Below are positions 16,023 to 25,579 of a stretch of DNA of 64,000 bases, in pieces. Made by a program: the position numbers and the translations under genes. The notes beneath the pieces are model-generated. The model ran no database searches. It had not been told where the DNA came from and saw only the letters and a program-made list of their open reading frames with translations. The stretch is taken from assembly GCF_030655195.1 (NCBI RefSeq), contig NZ_JAURWA010000106.1, positions 1 to 64,000 of the forward strand. The letters are read 5' to 3'. The DNA is from Patulibacter sp. Its GTDB lineage: Bacteria > Actinomycetota > Thermoleophilia > Solirubrobacterales > Solirubrobacteraceae. The first letter of the stretch is position 1, and each line of letters opens with the position of its first letter.

Positions 16023-16193
16023 TCGTCCGCCACACGGGCGCGATCCGCCACACGGGCGCCATTCGCCAGACAGGCGCCGTCCGCCACGCGTGCGTCGTTC
16101 GCCACGTGTTCGCGGTCCGCCACGCGTGCGTCGCTCGCCACACATCCGCGATCCACCACACCTGCGCCATGCGCGTCACCTGCGCCATCCGCC
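16023..16193. repeat. 18-bp tandem repeat array, about 9.5 copies, upstream of the AbiEi/DUF559 gene
   Basis: Consensus YCRTCCGCCACRCSTGCG, repeated head to tail with moderate drift. It begins 20 bases upstream of the chosen GTG start of the AbiEi/DUF559 gene. Because 18 is a multiple of three, the array could be read in frame as six-residue repeats (ARVAD-type) extending the protein from a GTG at 16159. It could equally be a promoter-region array. Confidence 0.85.
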
Positions 16194-16731
16194 AGTCGAT
16201 CGTCACGACGGCCCGGTTCGACGGATCGCGCGCGGTCCGCGTGCGCATGGGTCCAAAGCCGGGGTGCGCGACGGAGACCTCGACGGATCTCGCAGGTTCG
16301 TGTTCGTCATACCGACGAGCCTCCCCGCCGACGTGCCGGCATCGACGACCTCCACCGAGGTCGGACGCAACCGGCACGGGGACTCCACGGTTCTGCGCAG
16401 CTTCGCCGGCATCGCGACGGCTCGGCCGACCTGTCACCCGAGCTCCGGAACCGCGTCCCGCGGTCTGCACCTCGCTCTAGCTTCCACCGGCGCGCGTCAT
16501 CGCCAGGCCTCCGACCGCCCCATCACCACGCGCCTCACCCGCGCCAGCGCCACGCCCCCCGCCCCCACCATCACCAGGCCCCCGCCCCCGCCCGCACGAC
16601 CGCGCGCCGCCCGGCGATCACCAGCGCCCCGCCCAGGCCTCCTCCCCCGCACGTCCCGGCCCTGTCGCGCCCGCCTCGCGACGAGACCGACCACCCCGCC
16701 TCACGCCCGCCCCGCCCGATACCGTCGCCCC
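16194..16731. other. Gene-free region, C-rich on the plus strand
   Basis: No reading frame here looks like a protein. From about 16500 to 16700 the plus strand is a C-rich low-complexity tract (CCCGCCCCCACC-like) with hardly any G runs. The only clear signal is the -10 hexamer of the alcohol dehydrogenase gene at the right edge. Confidence 0.45.
16720..16725 (+). promoter_or_regulatory. -10 hexamer TACCGT, leaderless start of the alcohol dehydrogenase
   Basis: TACCGT lies 6 bases before the ATG at 16732. Confidence 0.5.
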
Positions 16732-17853
16732 ATGAAGATTCGCGCCGCGGTGCTGGAGCAGTTCGGGGAGCCCCTCGTGGTCCAGGAGGTCGACCTGGCC
16801 GAGCCCAAGCAGGGCGAGGTCCTCGTGCGGCTGCAGGCCTGCGGCGTCTGCCACACCGACCTGTACACCGCCTCCGGGGCGGACCCGACGGGCTACGCGC
16901 CGTGCGTGCTCGGGCACGAGGGCGCCGGTGTCGTCGAGAAGGTCGGGCCCGGGGTCGAGTCGGTCGTGAAGGGCGACCACGTCGTCACCCTCTTCGCACC
17001 CGAGTGCGGCGAGTGCCTGCACTGCCGCTCCGGCCGGACGAACCGCTGCCTCGCGATCCGCGACATGCAGGGCGACGGCTACCTGCCCGACGGCACCACC
17101 CGCCTCTCGCGCGACGGGCAGGAGCTGCGGCACTTCATGGGGACCTCGACGTTCGCCGAGTACACCGTGATGCCGGAGATCGCCCTGGCCAAGATCGACA
17201 AGGCCGCCCCGCTGGACGGCGCCTCGATCTTCGCCTGCGGTCTCTCCACCGGCCTCGGCGCCGCGATCTACACCGCCGACGTGCAGCAGGGCTCGACCGT
17301 CGCCGTCTTCGGCTGCGGTCTGGTCGGCCTCGGCGCGATCGCCGGCGCGCGCATCGCCGGCGCCACGCGGATCATCGCCGTCGACCTGGCCGCCGGCCGG
17401 CTCGACATGGCCCGCCACCACGGGGCGACGGACGTCATCGACCCGTCGAAGCTCGAGGACGGGCAGGACGCGGTCTCCGCGATCAAGGCGATGACCGACG
17501 GGTTCGGCGCCGACTACACGTTCGAGGCCACCGGCAACGTGAAGGTCATGCAGCAGTCCGTCGAGGCCGCCCGCGAGGCGTGGGGCCTCGCGACGATGAT
17601 CGGCGTCGCCGGCAAGGGCGAGACGCTCGACATCGTCCCGCGTCTGCTCATCACCGGCCGCCGCGTCACGGGGTCGTCGTTCGGTGGCGTCCGCGGCCGC
17701 ACGCAGGTCCCGCAGCTCGTCGACCGCTGGATGCGCGGCGACGTCGACGTGCAGGCGCTCCTGTCGCACCGGATCACGCTGGACGAGGTCAACAAGGGCT
17801 TCGACCTGATGCACCACCAGGACGGCATCCGCACGATCATCGGCTTCGACTGA
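16732..17853 (+). CDS. Zinc-dependent alcohol dehydrogenase, class III-like
   Basis: A 373-residue medium-chain dehydrogenase. The catalytic zinc site is C40 (ACGVCHTD), H62-E63 (LGHEGAG) and the cysteine of FACGLSTG. The structural zinc loop is complete, with C92, C95, C98 and C106. The NAD fold shows VFGCGLVGLGAIAGARIAGA followed by IAVDLAAGRL, whose Asp favours NAD. The organisation resembles class III (S-hydroxymethyl-thiol) and NDMA-type actinobacterial alcohol dehydrogenases, so it oxidises an alcohol or a formaldehyde-thiol adduct. The uracil-DNA glycosylase gene begins 18 bases downstream. Confidence 0.9.
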   Translation: MKIRAAVLEQFGEPLVVQEVDLAEPKQGEVLVRLQACGVCHTDLYTASGADPTGYAPCVLGHEGAGVVEKVGPGVESVVKGDHVVTLFAPECGECLHCRSGRTNRCLAIRDMQGDGYLPDGTTRLSRDGQELRHFMGTSTFAEYTVMPEIALAKIDKAAPLDGASIFACGLSTGLGAAIYTADVQQGSTVAVFGCGLVGLGAIAGARIAGATRIIAVDLAAGRLDMARHHGATDVIDPSKLEDGQDAVSAIKAMTDGFGADYTFEATGNVKVMQQSVEAAREAWGLATMIGVAGKGETLDIVPRLLITGRRVTGSSFGGVRGRTQVPQLVDRWMRGDVDVQALLSHRITLDEVNKGFDLMHHQDGIRTIIGFD

Positions 17854-17870
17854 GCGGGTAGGGGCCCGTC

Positions 17871-18572
17871 GTGACCGACGACGCCCCCACCCCGCACCCG
17901 AACGCCCCGGACCTCGCCGGCGTCGTCCCGCCCGCGTGGCGCCCGTACGTCGACCTGCCGGCGCTGCGCCACGTCGAGACGTTCCTCGGTGGCGAGGTCG
18001 AGGCCGGGCGGAGGATCCAGCCGCTACGGGCCCAGGTCTTCCGCGCGCTGGAGCTCGTCGCGCCGCAGGACGTCCGCATCGTCCTCTGCGGCCAGGACCC
18101 CTACCCCGGCCTCGGCGTCCCCATGGGCATGGCGTTCTCCGTCCCCCCGGACGCGCCGGTGCCCGGGTCGCTGAAGAACCTCTTCGCGGAGCTCCAGGAC
18201 GACCTCGGGATCCCGCCCGCGTCCACGGGGGACCTGACCCCCTGGGCGGCCCACGGGATGCTGCTGCTCAACGCGTCGTTGACCGTGCGGCCGGGTGAGC
18301 CGGGGTCGCACAACGGCGCGAAGTGGCCGGCGGTGACCCTCGAGCTCCTCCGGCGCCTGGCGTCGGAGCGGGAGGGCATCGTCTTCCTCGCCCTCGGCCG
18401 CGCGGCCCAGAACGTCATCGCGAAGCTGCCGACGGACGGCCACCGCGTCGTCGAGGCGGCGCATCCGTCGCCGATGTCGGTCGCCGCCTTCCGCGGCTCG
18501 CGGATCTTCAGCCGGACGGACGCCGCCCTGGCCGAGCTCGGGCAGCCGGCGTTCGACTGGTCGCTGGGCTAG
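17871..18572 (+). CDS. ung: Uracil-DNA glycosylase, family 1
   Basis: A 233-residue protein that removes uracil from DNA, starting base-excision repair. Motif A is CGQDPYPG, with general base D76; the Pro after Tyr, in place of His, is usual in actinobacteria. GMAFSVP and LLLNASLTV follow, and the DNA-intercalating loop is HPSPMSV near residue 198, preceding AFRGSRIFSRTDAALAELGQPAFDWSL, the standard C-terminus. The GTG start lies 6 bases after a weak TAGGGG hexamer. It may also be read from the alcohol dehydrogenase transcript. It suits a high-GC genome prone to cytosine deamination. Confidence 0.93.
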   Translation: MTDDAPTPHPNAPDLAGVVPPAWRPYVDLPALRHVETFLGGEVEAGRRIQPLRAQVFRALELVAPQDVRIVLCGQDPYPGLGVPMGMAFSVPPDAPVPGSLKNLFAELQDDLGIPPASTGDLTPWAAHGMLLLNASLTVRPGEPGSHNGAKWPAVTLELLRRLASEREGIVFLALGRAAQNVIAKLPTDGHRVVEAAHPSPMSVAAFRGSRIFSRTDAALAELGQPAFDWSLG

Positions 18573-18597
18573 GCGCAGGGCGGCCCCCGGCCTGCGC
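18573..18597. terminator. Hairpin between convergent ung and lipoprotein genes
   Basis: GCGCAGG and CCTGCGC form a perfect 7-bp stem around an 11-base loop, filling the 27-base gap between two convergent stops. It could act as a terminator for both strands. Confidence 0.4.
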
Positions 18598-18599
18598 GG

Positions 18600-19190
18600 T
18601 CAGTCGTCCGTGAACGTCACGGACGCCAGCACCGGTCCGGCGTTGACGTCGGTCCCGCCTGCCGCCGCCTCGCCGCGGCGCAGGTCGCACGAGCGGATCT
18701 CCCGCGGCAGCGCGTCGCCACCGTCGTAGACCCCCTGGACCGCGAGGTTCGAGCCCCAGTCGCCGGGATCCTCGCGCCAGAGCAGCTGGATCGTGCCGAT
18801 CTTCCGCCCGTCCGCCAGGGTGCAGCGGCCACCGAGCGGCTTGCCCTTCAGCTCGGAGAGCAGCGCGGGTGGCGTGTCGTCCGTCGCGGACACGTAGACG
18901 CTGTCGCTCTGCACCTCGACCTTCAGGCCGTCGCGGTCGGTGACGCTCCGGACGATGACCGTGCCGGCGTTGGTGGTGATCACCCGGCGCTGGGCGTCGG
19001 CGTCGTCCCCGCCTCCCCCGCCACCGCCGCAGCCGGCGATCGCGAGCGCGGCGCAGCAGGCCAGCGGGCCGGCCGGAGCACGGCGGCGCCCGGACCGGCC
19101 CAGCTCGCGTGGACGCCGCGGGCCGGGCCGGACCGCGGGGAGCGGCACGGCGCGGAGCGCGGCGGTACGGACGGGGGCTCCGGTGCTCAT
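18600..19190 (-). CDS. Lipoprotein, unknown function
   Basis: A 196-residue exported protein. After an unusually long, arginine-rich N-terminal region comes a hydrophobic segment ending in the lipobox LAIAGC (about residues 49-54), so Cys54 is likely to be lipidated. A Gly7/Asp linker follows. The mature part is about 140 residues with two further cysteines (RCTL and SCDLR) and beta-rich character. The ATG at 19190 is 6 bases after a minus-strand CAGAGT; a start closer to the lipobox cannot be excluded. No function recognised. Confidence 0.65.
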   Translation of the reverse strand: MSTGAPVRTAALRAVPLPAVRPGPRRPRELGRSGRRRAPAGPLACCAALAIAGCGGGGGGGDDADAQRRVITTNAGTVIVRSVTDRDGLKVEVQSDSVYVSATDDTPPALLSELKGKPLGGRCTLADGRKIGTIQLLWREDPGDWGSNLAVQGVYDGGDALPREIRSCDLRRGEAAAGGTDVNAGPVLASVTFTDD

Positions 19191-19196
19191 GCCTGC

Positions 19197-19202
19197 ACTC
19201 TG
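19197..19202 (-). promoter_or_regulatory. -10-like hexamer CAGAGT before the lipoprotein gene
   Basis: Read on the minus strand, CAGAGT lies 6 bases before the ATG at 19190. Confidence 0.35.
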
Positions 19203-19274
19203 CCCCCTGCGCCCCGCCACATCCAGTGCCGGGGCGGTCGTCCGGCACGGAGCCGGACGACCGCACGGACCGGC

Positions 19275-21080
<1,806 letters not shown>

Positions 21081-21082
21081 TG

Positions 21083-21102
21083 GACTGGTCCTCCTATGGG
21101 CC
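21083..21102 (-). promoter_or_regulatory. Shine-Dalgarno region of pckG
   Basis: The minus strand carries AGGAGG followed by nine bases and the GTG at 21080, which fixes the start. A 10-bp palindrome, GTACGCGTAC (21178-21187), lies further upstream in the same gap; its meaning is unknown. Confidence 0.5.
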
Positions 21103-21294
21103 AACAAGGAATTCGAGGTAGTCAACCGGAACGCGCGGCGCCTTGCGTCGCGCATTCGGGCCTCGGTCACACACGTCGTACGCGTACTGCGGGCAACCGC
21201 ACAGGCCCACCCGTGGTCGACCAAAAAAGATCATCAGGCGATCGTGGGATCCGTCCCGCCGGAGAGGATCGGAGCCCCGGGAATCCCAGCGTGG

Positions 21295-21300
21295 CACGAT
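21295..21300 (+). promoter_or_regulatory. -10-like hexamer CACGAT, leaderless start
   Basis: CACGAT lies 6 bases before the GTG at 21307. Confidence 0.4.
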
Positions 21301-21306
21301 GGGTCC

Positions 21307-21987
21307 GTGTTCCGCCGGCGCCCCGAAGAGCCGTTGATCGAAACCGTCCTGATCGAGTCCGGACGTGTTCGTCTGTTCGATCGACACCTCGTCCGTCTCC
21401 GGCGTTCCGGCGCCGCCCCGAAGCAGGTCACCGCCGTTCGGGCGCTCGCGGAGACGTGGCGCCGGACCGCCGGCCGACCCACCGTCGTGCGCTTCGAGGT
21501 CGCCGCCCGCAGCGGCGTGGCCAGCCGCGCGCGGACCCCGCCGTCCCGCGACCCGGTGCGCCTCGCCCTGGTCCCGGGCTTCGACCCGGGGGACGGCCGG
21601 CGCGAGCGGAAGCTGGCCGACCGGACGTGGGCGGAGGAGGCCGAGGCCGCCGCCGCCGCCGCCGGTGCCGACGAGCCGCTGCTCCACGACGCGGCGGGCC
21701 TCCTCGGCGAGACCAGCCGGGCGTCGCTGTTCGTCGTCGACGCGACCGGCCGCATCCGCACCCCCCCGGTCCGCGGCATCCTGCCCGGCGTCACCCGGGA
21801 GTGGGCGATCGGCGCCGCCGGGGCGGAGGAGCACCCGCTCACCGTCGACGACCTCGGCGCCGCCCGCGCCGCGTTCCTCACCACCGCCGCGCGCGGCGTG
21901 GTGCCCGTGACGTCGATCGACGGCCGGCCGCTGGGGAGCGACGACCGCGTCGAGGAGCTCGCGGCGGCCTGGCGCGCCCTGGTCTGA
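21307..21987 (+). CDS. Class IV aminotransferase / aminodeoxychorismate-lyase-like protein
   Basis: A 226-residue PLP-fold protein. The class IV signature is clear: an Arg/Asp-rich start (RLFDRHLVRLRRS), a lysine in ERKLADRTWAEEA at the usual PLP-lysine position, GETSRASLFVVD (the E-x-S-R/N motif) and RGILPGVTREW near residue 157. It is shorter than branched-chain aminotransferases (about 300 or more), closer to PabC/D-amino-acid transaminase-like proteins. The substrate cannot be told. A longer open frame upstream is not used: the GTG at 21307 is placed 6 bases after CACGAT. Confidence 0.75.
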   Translation: MFRRRPEEPLIETVLIESGRVRLFDRHLVRLRRSGAAPKQVTAVRALAETWRRTAGRPTVVRFEVAARSGVASRARTPPSRDPVRLALVPGFDPGDGRRERKLADRTWAEEAEAAAAAAGADEPLLHDAAGLLGETSRASLFVVDATGRIRTPPVRGILPGVTREWAIGAAGAEEHPLTVDDLGAARAAFLTTAARGVVPVTSIDGRPLGSDDRVEELAAAWRALV

Positions 21988-22092
21988 CCCGGGCGACCGG
22001 CGGGTGGTCCGGGCACGCCGCCACCCTCGGACCCCGGGTCGTCGCCGTTCCCGAGCCCCGGGGTCGTCGCCCGCCCCGTCCACCCGGCGCGG

Positions 22093-23301
22093 TCAGCGGG
22101 CCGCCGGGCGCTCCCCCACGTAGGTCGCCCGTGGCCGGAACCGCAGGCGGTGGCGGTACTCCTCCAGACCGTGCGCGACGAGCCCGACGGTCCGCGCCAG
22201 CGCGAAGATCGTCGCCGCGGAGCCGGGGCGCAGGCGCATCGCCGTCGTCAGGCCCGCCAACGCGAGGTCGACGTTCGGGGCCGGCAGCCCGCGGTCGCGG
22301 GCGAGGGCGACGACGTCGGCCACCGCACGGGCTGCCAGAGGGTCGCGCGCGCACCCGCCGACGAGGTCGAGCAGGTGGTCCGCCCGCGGGTCGCGGTCGC
22401 GGTAGACCCGGTGCCCGAAGCCGGCCGGCGGCCCGTCCGCCGAGAGCCGGTCCCCCAGGGCGCGCGCCGGCCCGTCCGGGCCCGCCGCCGCGGTCAGCAT
22501 GCGCTCGACCTCGCTGGACGCCGCCCCGTGCAGCGCCCCGCCGAGCGACCCGAGCCCCGTGAGGACCACCCCGTAGGGATCCGCCCAGGCCGACGCCGCC
22601 ACCCGGGCGGCGAACGTCGATGCGGCCAGCTCGTGGTCGGCCAGCAGGACCAGGGCCGCGTCGAGCGCTTGCAGCTGCGCGGGACCGGGAGCGCGATCGT
22701 CCGGGGCCAGCACCGTCCAGAGCCGCGCGGCGACGCGGTCGTCGACGGGGATCCCCCGGCCCGGGACGGCGTCGACGAACCCCGCCACGACCGTGCGCCC
22801 GGCCCGGCGCACCGCCTCGGGACGACGGTCGGCCCGCAGGGGGTCGCCCGCACGCAGGGTCGCGACGACGACCGGCAGGAGCGCCGGCGGGTCGACGTCC
22901 CGCAACGGGGCGAGGACGGCACGGAGCGTCGAGAGGGCCGCCGGGTCCGCGCGCCAGGGGCCGCGGTCGGGGTCCCCCCACAGCAGCGCGGCGACGCGCT
23001 CGAGGCCGGAGTGCCGGGCCAGGCCGACGGCGTCGTGGCCGCGGTAGGCCAACCGCCCGTCCGGATCCAGGAGCGTCAGCTCGGTGTCGACGACCGTCTC
23101 GACGGCGGGCGAGCGGTCGGTGCGGCGCGCGCGACCGGCCAGCCCTTCGACCGCGGCGCGCGAGAACCGCGTCGCGCGGCGGTCGCTCGAGGGGTCGCGC
23201 TCCAGGAGCCCGCGGCTGACGTAGGCGTAGACCGTCTCGCGCTTGACCCCGAGCCGGCGCGCGGCCTCGGCCACCGTGAGCGTCTCCCCCATGCCGCTCA
23301 T
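22093..23301 (-). CDS. Citrate synthase family protein with N-terminal helix-turn-helix
   Basis: A 402-residue protein. Residues about 6-55 are a MerR/excisionase-type winged helix (LTVAEAARRLGVKRETVYAYVSRGLLE), and the rest is citrate-synthase-like: TELTLLDPDGRLAYRGHDAVGLA, LGGALHGAASSEVERML (active-site His region), FGHRVYRDRDPRADHL (second catalytic His) and C-terminal GLVAHGLEEY. It is divergent from a second citrate synthase at 23377; the 75 bases between them hold a perfect 14-bp palindrome. The plausible reading is a metabolic enzyme or enzyme-like sensor that regulates the pair. The start could also be the in-frame ATG at 23328. Confidence 0.85.
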   Translation of the reverse strand: MSGMGETLTVAEAARRLGVKRETVYAYVSRGLLERDPSSDRRATRFSRAAVEGLAGRARRTDRSPAVETVVDTELTLLDPDGRLAYRGHDAVGLARHSGLERVAALLWGDPDRGPWRADPAALSTLRAVLAPLRDVDPPALLPVVVATLRAGDPLRADRRPEAVRRAGRTVVAGFVDAVPGRGIPVDDRVAARLWTVLAPDDRAPGPAQLQALDAALVLLADHELAASTFAARVAASAWADPYGVVLTGLGSLGGALHGAASSEVERMLTAAAGPDGPARALGDRLSADGPPAGFGHRVYRDRDPRADHLLDLVGGCARDPLAARAVADVVALARDRGLPAPNVDLALAGLTTAMRLRPGSAATIFALARTVGLVAHGLEEYRHRLRFRPRATYVGERPAAR

Positions 23302-23323
23302 GTTGACGTGATCAACGTTGATC
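23302..23323. promoter_or_regulatory. Overlapping palindromes between divergent citrate synthase genes
   Basis: GATCAACGTTGATC (23310-23323) is a perfect 14-bp palindrome. It shares its left half with a spaced inverted repeat, GTTGA-CGTGA-TCAAC (23302-23316), giving three GTTGA/TCAAC half-sites in 22 bases. The A/T-rich half-sites stand out in this GC-rich DNA and abut the start of the HTH-citrate synthase gene. Confidence 0.6.
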
Positions 23324-23376
23324 CGCATCGACGGCCGCAGGACGATCGACGGGACCACCGAACCAGGGAGCACCCG

Positions 23377-24507
23377 ATGGGCACGCAGACGCAGCAGGTA
23401 CGGGAAGGGCTCGAGGGCGTCGTCGCCTTCGCGACCGAGATCGCCGAGCCCGACCGCGACGGCGGCGCGCTGCGCTACCGCGGGGTCGATCTGCGCGAGC
23501 TCGCAGGCGTGGTCCCGTTCGAGCGGGTCTGGGGGCTCCTCGTCGACGGGCGCCCCGACCGCGAGCTGGCCCCCGCGGGCACCCATCCGCTCGCGTTCCG
23601 GACCGGGGACGCGCGGGTCGACGTGCAGGCCGCGATCGCGGCGCTGGCCCCCGAGTGGGGCCTGCGACCGCTCGTCGACCTGAGCCCCGAGGTCGCCCGC
23701 GACCAGCTCGCGCGCGTCGCCTCGACCACCCTGTCGTTCGTCGCCCAGGCCGCACGCCGGGAGGGCATGGGGCTCGGCGGCGCCGCCCGGACGACCGGCA
23801 GGCCCCCGGTCCCGCAGGCCCGGATCGACGAGGGACGCACGCTCGCCGAGCGCTTCCTGATCCGTTGGCGCGGCGAGGCGGACCCCGCGGAGACCCGGGC
23901 GATCGACGCCTACTGGACGACCGCGGCGGAGCACGGCATGAACGCGTCGACGTTCGCCGCCCGCGTGGTCGCCTCGACCGGGGCGGACGTCGCCGCGTCG
24001 CTGAGCGCGGCGGTCGGGGCGCTGTCCGGGCCGCTCCACGGCGGGGCGCCGGCCCGCGTCCTGCGGATGCTCGACGAGGTCGAGCGCGAGGGCGACGCCG
24101 ACCGCTACGTCGCCGGGGTCCTCGGGCGCGGCGAGCGGATCATGGGCTTCGGCCACCGCGTCTACCGGGCCGAGGACCCGCGTGCCCGGGCGCTCCGGCA
24201 GGTCGCCGAGGAGCTCGGCTCGCCGCGCGTGCAGGTCGCCCTGGACCTGGAGCGGGCCGCCCTGTCGGCGCTCGCGGCGGCCAAGCCCGACCGGGTGCTC
24301 GCCACGAACGTCGAGTTCTGGTCCGCGGTCGTCCTGGACCACGCGCGCGTGCCGCAGGACCTGTTCCTCCCGCTGTTCGTCTGCGCCCGCACCGCCGGCT
24401 GGTCCGCCCACGTCCTCGAGCAGCGACGGACCGGGCGGCTGATCCGCCCCTCGGCGGTCTACGCGGGCGCTCCCCCGCGTCCGTGGGCGCAGGTGACCGG
24501 CGCCTGA
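23377..24507 (+). CDS. Citrate synthase (or 2-methylcitrate synthase)
   Basis: A 376-residue citrate synthase condensing acetyl-CoA (or propionyl-CoA) with oxaloacetate. Key parts: RYRGVDLRELA at the start, HGMNASTFAARVVASTGAD, SGPLHGGAPARVLRML (active-site His), MGFGHRVYRAEDPRA (second His) and SAHVLEQRRTGRLIRPSAVYAG at the C-terminus. It is the shorter bacterial type II-like form with no N-terminal extension. AGGGAG seven bases before the ATG is a Shine-Dalgarno sequence, in contrast with the leaderless neighbours. Regulation by the palindromes at 23302-23323 is likely, since they lie 54 bases upstream. Confidence 0.92.
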   Translation: MGTQTQQVREGLEGVVAFATEIAEPDRDGGALRYRGVDLRELAGVVPFERVWGLLVDGRPDRELAPAGTHPLAFRTGDARVDVQAAIAALAPEWGLRPLVDLSPEVARDQLARVASTTLSFVAQAARREGMGLGGAARTTGRPPVPQARIDEGRTLAERFLIRWRGEADPAETRAIDAYWTTAAEHGMNASTFAARVVASTGADVAASLSAAVGALSGPLHGGAPARVLRMLDEVEREGDADRYVAGVLGRGERIMGFGHRVYRAEDPRARALRQVAEELGSPRVQVALDLERAALSALAAAKPDRVLATNVEFWSAVVLDHARVPQDLFLPLFVCARTAGWSAHVLEQRRTGRLIRPSAVYAGAPPRPWAQVTGA

Positions 24508-24526
24508 GCGGGCGGGGCGCCCCCGC

Positions 24527-24823
24527 TCACCCCAGGTGCTCGCCCGGGGGCAGCGGCAGCCGTGCGGCGGCCAGGTCCACCCGGCCCGCCGGCGTCAGCG
24601 GGACGCCCTCCCGACGCAGGAGCGCGGCCTGCCGGTCGGCCTGGGTCAGGCTGCCGTCGGCACGTACGACGCGGTGCCACGGCACGTCGGCACCGGACGT
24701 GGCGAGGACGCGACCGACGAGCCGCGGCGCCGCCGGGTCGAGGTCGCCATAGGTGCGGACGAACCCCTCCGGGATCGCCCGGACGCCCTCCAGGATGCGC
24801 TGGGCCCGCGCGTCGTCCGCCAC
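24527..24823 (-). CDS. Alkyltransferase-like (ATL) DNA-binding protein
   Basis: A 98-residue protein of the Ogt/MGMT DNA-binding domain family. The active-site motif of O6-alkylguanine methyltransferases, PCHRV, appears as PWHRVV, so the acceptor cysteine is replaced by tryptophan. Such ATL proteins bind O6-alkylguanine in DNA and flag it for nucleotide-excision repair instead of removing the alkyl group. The helix-turn-helix segment (GDLDPAAPRLVGRVLATSGADVPWHRVV) and the DNA-contact arginine are present. The GTG start is 7 bases after a minus-strand GAGGAT; an ATG three codons upstream is the alternative. Confidence 0.85.
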   Translation of the reverse strand: MADDARAQRILEGVRAIPEGFVRTYGDLDPAAPRLVGRVLATSGADVPWHRVVRADGSLTQADRQAALLRREGVPLTPAGRVDLAAARLPLPPGEHLG

Positions 24824-24928
24824 GCCCCGCATCCTCGCGCCGGCCCCGGACGACGGCTTCCGGCGGCCGCTCCGGGCCGATCGTCCCCCGGCGGCTCGCG
24901 GCGGCGGGGGCTCTGCCACGATCCATCG

Positions 24929-25549
24929 GTGCTCCCGACCCTCAAGCGCCTGCGACGGAACTCCCTCGTCTCGATGGTGTTCACGATCGCCGTGGTCCTG
25001 GGTCTGGTCTTCGCCGTCCAGGCCCTCGCCGTCAAGCCGTACCAGATCCCCTCGGAGTCGATGGAGCCCACGCTCCAGATCGGCCAGCGGATCGTGGTCG
25101 AGCGCGTCGGCCACCACCTCGGCTCGACGCCGTCGGTGGGCGACGTCATCGTCTTCCACCCCGCGAAGGACCCGGAGGAGGGCGGCTGCACCAACCGCGA
25201 TCAGGGCGGCGGCACACCGAGCCTGTGCGCCGTGCCGCGCGACGAGGACGACTCCAGCACCTTCGTCAAGCGCGTCGTCGGCGTCCCGGGCGACCGGATC
25301 TCGCTGCGCCGCGGACGCGTCATCCGCAACGGCAAGCGGGCGAGCGAGCCGTTCATCCGCCGCTGCTCCTCGGGCGACGACTGCACCTTCACCCGCACCA
25401 TCACGGTCCCGAAGGACACGGTCTACGTGCTGGGCGACAACCGCGGCAACTCCGAGGACAGCCGCTACTGGGGCCCGGTCCGCGTGAAGTGGGTCATCGG
25501 CAACGCGGTGGGCACCTACTGGCCGCCGAAGCGCGTCGGCGGCCTGTAG
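24929..25549 (+). CDS. lepB: Signal peptidase I
   Basis: A 206-residue membrane serine protease that cleaves Sec/Tat signal peptides. It has one N-terminal membrane helix (about residues 13-32), then box B YQIPSESMEPTL with the catalytic serine (about residue 45), box D FVKRVVGVPGDRI with the catalytic lysine (about 113), and box E VLGDNRGNSEDSRYWGPV. A two-cysteine insertion (GGCTNRD..SLCAVP) and a later cysteine pair (RCSSGDDC) are typical of actinobacterial forms. The GTG start lies 6 bases after CACGAT. Its substrates include the secreted proteins and lipoproteins in this window. Confidence 0.94.
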   Translation: MLPTLKRLRRNSLVSMVFTIAVVLGLVFAVQALAVKPYQIPSESMEPTLQIGQRIVVERVGHHLGSTPSVGDVIVFHPAKDPEEGGCTNRDQGGGTPSLCAVPRDEDDSSTFVKRVVGVPGDRISLRRGRVIRNGKRASEPFIRRCSSGDDCTFTRTITVPKDTVYVLGDNRGNSEDSRYWGPVRVKWVIGNAVGTYWPPKRVGGL

Positions 25550-25556
25550 GTCGTCC

Positions 25557-25577
25557 GACCCGCCGTAGGCGGCGGTC
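25557..25577. terminator. Short hairpin between convergent lepB and monooxygenase genes
   Basis: CGCCG-TAGG-CGGCG, with outer GAC/GTC pairing across a bulge, fills the 30-base gap between convergent stops. Confidence 0.35.
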
Positions 25578-25579
25578 GC

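Noticed and set aside
16004-16159. N-terminal extension of the AbiEi/DUF559 protein through the 18-bp repeats
   Set aside because: It adds six-residue repeats with no counterpart in the family, and a GTG with AGGACC upstream stands at 16003. Kept as a possibility but not annotated.
12914-16193. CRISPR-like array
   Set aside because: Both arrays are pure tandem repeats of 17 or 18 bp with no spacers, and no cas genes are present.
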